Of a DNA stretch of 64,000 nt, positions 58,801-64,000 are shown piece after piece. A program made the translations under genes and the position numbers. The notes below the pieces were generated by a model. The model was not told the origin of the DNA and did not search any database. It worked only from the letters and a program-made list of their open reading frames with translations. The DNA is from Antedon mediterranea (taxonomy: Eukaryota > Echinodermata > Crinoidea > Comatulida > Antedonidae): the NCBI RefSeq assembly GCF_964355755.1, contig NC_092671.1, forward strand, positions 3,049,001 through 3,113,000. The letters run 5' to 3'. Every line of letters begins with the position of its first letter. Position 1 is the stretch's first letter.

Positions 58801-60780
58801 ATTGTAATATTGATTATTCGTGAGGTAAAAAAAAATTACATAAGAAGAAAGTACTGTACAGTGTGTATTATGGGGGCACCTTTAGTACCCAAAAAGTGTC
58901 CCCATATACAGTAGTGGTGTCCCTGAATAGTTGACTATGGTGTTAAAACAAACATTTACTTCGTTTTGTGGAACCGTGACCCCTGCATAGGGGGGTCCCA
59001 AATGAGGGGTTACTGTAATAGATAGGAACAAAAACAAAAATACTCATACAACATTGCTTTTGCTTATGGCAATCAAACCTGCAGCGTTAGTACTGATATG
59101 TGATATTAAGACGCATTTACCGTTCCATACTATGACGTTCCATACTACTCGTCGCTTAAGCTTGGTTCCCACTAGAACGTAACGCAAGGACGTAAACGCA
59201 ACGCAAGCGTTTTAACCAGTGACAAGCGAAGTTATAGACAGTTACCAATCACAAGCGAATAAGACATCGCTTGTGATTGGTCAATTCACTTGCGTTGCGT
59301 TACGTCCTTGCGTTGCGTTGTTAGTGGGAACCACGCTTTATCCTTGCCTCCTTAGATTTATGCCTGTCTTGTTTTTGTTACCTATGTTTAAATGTATTTC
59401 GATTTTGAAGGCTAAATAAAGAATGAATAAATGAATGAATTGATTGACTTAATGCTGTTTGGCTGAGAAGTCTTGAGCTCTGCCTAATCCCTAATGTGGG
59501 TTTTCCAGTGAATCCTCTTCCTACTACATCAGTGAAATGTTTAAAAATACATACTGTAGGAAGTATACAAAATCAATGGACAGATACTTACAAATTTTCC
59601 ACAAAATGTGTTTTGAAACAAATTTCTTGGAAGAGAACGACTGAACACGCATTCTTGGTCATCTTTTATATTGCACATTTATTTTGGAGAAAGGTCAAAG
59701 ATTTCCTTGAAGAATATTATAACATGAATATTCATTTTATAATTACTTTACATGTACCTGCAAAATTCCAACTATTAATTTTTACTTTTAACATAGTAAC
59801 TTTTCATGACTTTAGAAAGAATAGAACATGTGACCAAACACGCTATTAATAACCTTTCGTGTTTGTAAATCGTTTATAGAGAAAATGTTAGTTATTATTA
59901 CAACTTAATGGTTGGAAAATGAAATATAAGAAAAAGATTAATTTAATTTGATTAAATCAAGAAAATAATTGTAAATGGATATAATTTGTAATAATTACAG
60001 TGTAATTGTAAGTGTATCAGTTGGATGTTGTGAAATTGGGGCCAAACAGACAGACCGGAAGTCTCTATAGGCACTGGTTGTGTGTAGCTCATGAATAATG
60101 CATAAATTTCCTGAAAAGAAATACAGTGTGGGCACTGGTTGTGTAGCTCATGAATATTCATAAGTTTCCTAAAAGAAAAGTACAGTACTATGTGCATCAG
60201 TGGTGTAGGTAATGAATATTCATAGGTTTGCCAATCCTGAAAGTACTATTGCTCATGAATATTCATAATTAAGATTGTGTAATTAATACAGGAATAACAT
60301 TACTACTACATCATTCTACAACTACTGTAACTAATAAAAATGATTATTGTCTAGTAATCTAGATGTACAGTCATTTTAATTTAATTTCCAATCATTATTT
60401 AATTAACTTATGATCAACATTTTAATTATATCATTAAAGATATTTAAATGTATAAGGAAGTCCAAATTCTACACAGTGTGATATCATATTTATAATTATA
60501 ATGTAAATTCTCAGCATGTCAAATATATGTATATAAAACACCTTAATTTCTATTTGTGATCAAGAATATGGATTTTACTGCTGTACAAACGGGGAAGTTA
60601 TAAAATAAAAATGTCAATAAAAATGCTTCGATCTGTTTTCTAGTGCTAGAAGCTTCATACATTAAATATTAATTTTGCTTTTTATATAGGAAAACCAAGG
60701 CAGTGGGTTTATGATGTTGAAGGGTGACTTGGCTGGTGACGACGACGCAAAAGAAGTTCTTGTTGAACCAGATCGTCAAG
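31831..60780 (+). CDS. Unrecognised protein, 5' part only (three exons, continues beyond the window)
   Basis: Proposed exons: 31831-31983 (51 codons from ATG), 35603-35695 (31 codons) and 60690-60780 (30 codons plus one base). The acceptors are good (cttcacag, ttatatag) and the donors fit consensus (AAG|GTGACA, AAG|GTAAGA, CAAG|GTATGC). Phases are 0, 0 and 1, so all three join into one 112-residue open frame. It begins MAIIFSMDRSIIIVDERST, continues with an acidic LLAVDSDTELKDATDRIQ segment, and reaches GDDDAKEVLVEPDRQ. I recognise no domain, signal peptide or membrane segment. Introns of 3.6 kb and 25 kb contain only repeats that I can identify. Further small exons could have been missed, and the third exon might belong to another transcript. 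No function is proposed. Confidence 0.6.
33425..35087. mobile_element. 1.66-kb non-autonomous DNA transposon with 6-bp target duplication
   Basis: The ends are CAGGCCTCGAATTT (from 33425) and its reverse complement (to 35087). ATTGTT flanks both sides directly (33419-33424 and 35088-35093). Internally it holds GGGCACCAAGGCC-type repeats and a duplicated block (34430-34480 against 34530-34570). No transposase is visible. The CAGG start would suit an hAT-like element, but a 6-bp duplication is not the usual 8. It lies in intron 1 of the unknown gene. Confidence 0.75.
36290..36480 (+). mobile_element. Possible LINE 3' end with A-rich tail
   Basis: TTGGAAATAAATTGACGATT, a T-rich segment and a terminal (AATAAATAA)n tail look like the 3' end of a 5'-truncated non-LTR element. 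No reverse transcriptase frame is visible. Confidence 0.35.
37918..37944. repeat. Poly(T) run
   Basis: About 25 consecutive T bases, likely the tail of a minus-strand retroposon whose body is no longer recognisable. Confidence 0.8.
39502..39660. mobile_element. MITE family B (AGCTCTGTCTACACTATCAA ends), best copy
   Basis: AGCTCTGTCTACACTATCAA at the left is mirrored as TTGATAGTGTAGACAGAGCT at the right. The interior has repeated GTGATGTGCCCAAATATGG and CACATCACATTTT. Other copies: 4395-4530, 8669-8754, 15484-15562, 15805-15920, 16497-16612, 18684-18788, 46630-46785, 47851-47998, 50684-50822. Confidence 0.9.
40084..40686 (-). mobile_element. 603-bp TTAA-flanked MITE, copy 2
   Basis: Reverse-orientation copy of 12571-13164, with TTAA at 40080-40083 and 40687-40690. 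It aligns end to end by eye and lacks the 38-bp arms that surround copy 1, which supports these boundaries. Confidence 0.75.
41143..42224. mobile_element. 1.08-kb non-autonomous DNA transposon (PIF/Harbinger-like ends)
   Basis: Terminal inverted repeats of about 40 bp start GGCCCTGTTCAGACCCATGG at both ends. TCA flanks each side (41140-41142 and 42225-42227), fitting the 3-bp TNA duplications of PIF/Harbinger. The internal open frame at 40925-41431 crosses the left end and is not a transposase. Confidence 0.75.
42228..44448. other. Intron sequence without recognised content
   Basis: AT-rich sequence within the proposed 25-kb intron. It has homopolymers and scattered ACAGTA/TACTGTA motifs; no exon, RNA gene or bounded repeat was recognised. 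Confidence 0.4.
42451..42465. repeat. Poly(C) run
   Basis: About 15 consecutive C bases, an isolated homopolymer in AT-rich intron sequence. Confidence 0.85.
44449..46308. mobile_element. Candidate element with TACCTCCGCC ends
   Basis: TACCTCCGCC at 44449 and GGCGGAGGTA at 46299-46308 are the only matching ends found (10 bp); the right end is itself a palindrome (ACCTCCTTGGCGGAGGT). The interior contains a more GC-rich segment (44980-45350). No transposase is visible. Confidence 0.35.
46630..46785. mobile_element. MITE family B copy
   Basis: Both terminal repeats are intact; the interior contains the GTGATGTGCCCAAATATGG motif and a diverged centre. Confidence 0.85.
47851..47998. mobile_element. 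MITE family B copy
   Basis: The left end has a small deletion (AGCTCTGTCACTATTAAACT); the right end is complete. The central motif is in the opposite half compared with 39502-39660. Confidence 0.8.
48778..48930 (-). mobile_element. Truncated non-LTR retroposon 3' end
   Basis: On the minus strand, GTAAAGCACCTAGAGGGGTC and ATTAGGCGCTATATAAATAC lead into a (TTA)n tail at 48778-48800. This GC-box-like 3' end with a simple-repeat tail is typical of LINE-type 3' ends and SINEs that borrow them. No coding part remains. Confidence 0.5.
50684..50822. mobile_element. MITE family B copy, left end missing
   Basis: It begins at TTTGACAAAAAAGGTGTG without the AGCTCTGTCTACAC end; the right end is intact apart from one inserted base. 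Confidence 0.75.
52243..52470 (+). repeat. 240-bp dispersed repeat, copy 2
   Basis: About 88% identical by eye to 11288-11530 over its whole length, in the same orientation. It lies inside the 3.4-kb element at 51092-54473. Confidence 0.8.
53665..53870 (+). repeat. 240-bp dispersed repeat, diverged copy 3
   Basis: It shares GTCTGGCGGTGTCC, TTTGTACGAATCGTTC and ACCCAGGGACCAAA with the other copies but has an insertion in the middle. Confidence 0.6.
56465..56735. repeat. 21-bp minisatellite (AATTTAACTCAAATGGGCTGC)
   Basis: About a dozen units alternate between the full 21-bp form and a shorter AATAATTTAACTCAA form, with decay at the right end. It lies in the long intron of the unknown gene. 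Confidence 0.9.
57285..57365 (-). mobile_element. tRNA-like retroposon relic, second family
   Basis: Its reverse complement reads TTGGTGGTTAAAGTGC, then CCTTCCAATCCCAAG, then GGTTCAATCCTGAC. It is the same family as 19465-19560 and is decayed. It lies in the long intron of the unknown gene. Confidence 0.5.
59158..59338. mobile_element. MITE family A, intact copy
   Basis: Full-length, with both ends kept and more than 95% identity by eye to 15563-15744. It lies in the long intron of the unknown gene. Confidence 0.85.
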
Positions 60781-63700
60781 GTATGCTATTTAATAATTAT
60801 CCAAATGTTTTTTATCTTTTCTCCCTGGTCTCCAAATCGGAAACATAAACAAAACCAGATGTTTTCTACAATATCCATAAATTTAAAGTCCATTTAACGG
60901 TTTACTGGAAAGAATTTCGGATTTTTATGTTTGATCCTGAGCTGAAATCTATTTTGTTTTTAATTGGATTTATTTATTTTGTGTTTTATTGTTTTGTAGT
61001 TTATTTTATCAACTAAAAGGTAAGTTACCATTGAGTCTGTGTTTCTTTATATCCAGATGCAAGTTTAGTTGTCTATGGTTTGAAAATTGTTTTTACAAAA
61101 TTTTTTTGTTTCTTTTTCACATATATTTTACACATTTTTTTTATTGATGGTTAAAACTGAATGTTTGTTTATTAATATACAGTAAGACCTATGGATCTGA
61201 TTATATTATCATACACATACAGTAAACTATGATTTCATAGTATAACCTTTTACATAAGTTAATGCAACCGTGATGCATGCAACACTAATGTGTGTCCGGA
61301 AGGTAAAACTGTGAAAGATACAATACACATGGTCATGTTCATTTTGGCCAATTTCTTTGGACAACCTTGTCCACACTCTGATGACACAAGGATATCCTAA
61401 TAAAAAGACATCAAATTTTCTTTTTCCAATATCTGGTCCTAAATTAGATGTTCTACTGTATGTGTTATCTATCTTTATTAGTTAAAAATGAAACTGATAA
61501 AAGTGGTACTCTGTTTTTAAATTACCCGAAACAGAGTATATTAACAGTAATTGATTAAACTCAACGATTTGCAAAAGCAATTTTCATAACTTGTTTACGG
61601 TAAGTAATAGGGTCTCACTTTATTTCTACTAACTTAACTGTGTTTTGAGTTACTATTTTTTTCTATTCGTCTGAGACTACAGTAGATAGTTAAATTAAAT
61701 ATTGTGTGAAAAATGTGGTGGTTTTTCATTTGTCAGACTCCTGACGTCACTAAATTTTTCCATGAATGCCAACAATATGATAATTAGTTTCTTGTACATT
61801 TTTTAAAATAAAATTTTTCAAATTTTGGAGGTATTTAAATATTACAATAAGCCATAATTTTTAATATTTTTTTGTTTTATTGAAATCATTTAACTAACTT
61901 GATAATTAATTTACAGGTTTTTGTTTAGTGTTCCAAAAATAAGTATACCATATAAATATTTATAAAAAGTATGAATAAATTAAACAAGAAATTCCAAATG
62001 TCCTTTTGTGTTCATTTGTGGTGATGAGTTTAACTAGTAGCTGATTATCCCATGGATAGATACAATTCCATAATACTGTATCATGGCAATTTCCTAATAC
62101 ATAGTCCCATAAATGTATACCATAACTATAAAAATAGTTCCTGAGATACAGTTGTCACATGTGTTCTGTAGTTGTCACATGTGCTGATGTATCACTGAAC
62201 AAATTAAGATACAGTTCCGATAGAGTGGAAGAGTGATTGTGTGTAATTATTGTTGATCTATTTTTAGCACACATTCATTGTTTTATTTTTCTGTATGGAC
62301 AGTGTATCACCAGAACAGAAGATGGAACACATGTTTTACTATGTAATGTACTTAGACAATTTGGGTTGAGGACATTTCAAATATCAACTTATACTCTTGT
62401 GTTTTGCATTGCATATCAGCTCGCATGAAATAACATTATTCTTAATAACAACATCATCAACAATTGTTTGATTTCTGCTGGCTTTCTGCATGTTGATTAA
62501 CTTTTAGTTTCATAATTAATAATTACCAGTGTAGGGTCACTATAATATAAAATGCTTTATTAGTTACAAAAAACATTACTCATTTTGTGATTTTGCTTTT
62601 TGTACAAGAATAGCGTAGTAGTATTATTAACATCATTTTTGTTTATGTTGATTATGTCTACGTTTTACGGCTTGGTCGTCATAAGTAATACATTATTATT
62701 ATTACCCACAATTCTATATTGATCTCATTTTGTTCGTGTTTCTAATCTAGCTTTTTACTAAAAAATAAATACACTTTACATACAAAATCCTAAGCCAATT
62801 TTCTTTTCATTCTATTTTGAAGTCTTCACCTATTACCACCGTATATCTCTCTCACCTTTACTTTATGTTTAATGGTTAAGGATAAACCATATTACAGGTT
62901 TCTTAGAATGCAATTAATATGTTTATATTTTTCTGTTGTGTACAGTAGTATTGACAAACGTAACTAAACTCGGTGATAGAAACGCATGATATTATATGAA
63001 CGTGATGCGTCAAACGATGTCTTGCTTTGTATAGTGCTACCATGGAATAGTCGTTCCCTCTCCACTGTCTAGCCTCTAGTGTGCCAACCTTACCCACACC
63101 TCATGTTACTGTACAGTGTACATGTGCTTTTACACCCACAGATGAAAACATGCTTCAATCACACTCACAACTCACAATAATTGATTAAAGTTACCTGCTA
63201 TGGACAAATTCCTCAAAAAAATGTATTTTTATCATTAAAATCCACAACTAATCTCATGACTAATATTGCGCAATCAGAGCATGTACAGTATCTTTACTGC
63301 ATTTGTACAGTATTTATACTGTATTTCTACTATATAGTAATTTGTACAGTATTTAACACTCTTTACACAGTACTTGCAATACAGTATATTTCTTATACAA
63401 CACGGCACTCAATGCTACATTTGAAAAATGTGTTTTTCCTGTAAATTGTTCATTAGTTTTACAGTAATGGTTCATAGTTTTTAACATTTATTTTTTGTTT
63501 CATTTTAGTTTAGACTCTTCTATATTATAGTCTTTCAACCCATGTTTTATCACTTTCCAAAAACTAAATAAAATATGGCACATAACATCATATTTGTATT
63601 AATAATATTACTAATATAAACAACCAGATACTGTGTATAAAACTACAGTGTTTATTAACAATGATCAAATCACATCATTTTTTTATTTCTAATATAGAAT

Positions 63701-64000
63701 TAAAAATCATTTAAAAATTATTCGTTTGTTATGTTATTTCTACTTTATATGATGAGAAACGTATTGTAGACTCCTTTGACTTATGGTTGACAACATGGTT
63801 GTCATCTAAACGCTCTTTGTGTATGGCTTTCAAGAATGCAAAGAATGTTGCCAGTGCTAGTTTAATACAGTTTTCTCGAGCTATAACGATATTTGTGTTT
63901 TTTTTTAAACATTTATTTTAAAATTATATGCATGCAGTTTCTTAACGTATGCTCAGCAAACGTTTGTGACATCCGTCCAAAGCTTGCATAGTGTATAGTT
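60781..64000. other. Right end of window, presumed intron
   Basis: AT-rich sequence after the third exon of the unknown gene. I saw no further exon with a convincing acceptor, open frame and donor, and no bounded repeat. The gene is therefore expected to continue to the right. Confidence 0.4.

Larger units (their letters stand above)
54476..59157. other. Intron sequence, mostly featureless
   Basis: It holds the 56465 minisatellite, a tRNA-like relic at 57285-57365 and decayed copies of the CCCCTTAATAGGGG dispersed repeat near 55985-56040 and 58860-59020. Nothing else could be supported. Confidence 0.4.

Noticed and set aside
59496-59849. 117-residue open frame
   Set aside because: No similarity, AT-rich codon use and no convincing splice sites in a position compatible with the neighbouring exon.

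Overview
The window is nuclear DNA from an animal. Its genes are AT-rich and broken into many short exons with GT-AG introns, and the space between them is packed with short inverted-repeat transposons, tRNA-derived retroposons and minisatellites. The protein sequences are clearly animal. The repeat style suggests a marine invertebrate deuterostome such as an echinoderm; that placement is an inference from general look and is not proven here. There is no bacterial-type operon, CRISPR array or rRNA gene.

Four protein genes can be supported. (1) 2806-10722, minus strand: a complete 15-exon gene for a PLP-dependent acidic amino-acid decarboxylase of the cysteine sulfinic acid decarboxylase (CSAD)/GADL1 class. 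Every exon joins in phase. It has an unusual change next to the catalytic lysine and an in-frame upstream start that would add a mitochondrial-like leader. (2) 17196-25144, plus strand: an 11-exon gene for a two-domain cyclic nucleotide-binding protein resembling CNBD2. One exon junction is out of phase by a single base. (3) 26502-28813, minus strand: a complete six-exon gene for CCDC12, a spliceosome-associated coiled-coil protein. (4) 31831 to beyond the right end, plus strand: the first exons of an unrecognised gene, with introns of about 3.6 kb and 25 kb.

The genes look independent: they lie on alternating strands and share no pathway. CNBD2-like and CCDC12 converge, with a minisatellite between their 3' ends. 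CCDC12 and the unknown gene are divergent, separated by about 3 kb that is framed by an inverted duplication of the CCDC12 upstream flank.

Non-coding layout: 1-2800 holds dispersed repeats and a 93-bp x5 tandem array; 10.8-17.2 kb holds nested DNA-transposon remnants and a long inverted repeat; 28.8-31.2 kb holds a tandem array and two copies of an unusual divergent double-tRNA retroposon; 33.4-35.1, 41.1-42.2 and 51.1-54.5 kb hold transposons without coding capacity but with recognisable ends and target-site duplications. At least two MITE families occur many times. I see no obvious new biological system. The points most worth following up are the altered active-site motif of the decarboxylase, its dual start, the splice-phase break in the CNBD2-like gene and the architecture of the double-tRNA retroposon.
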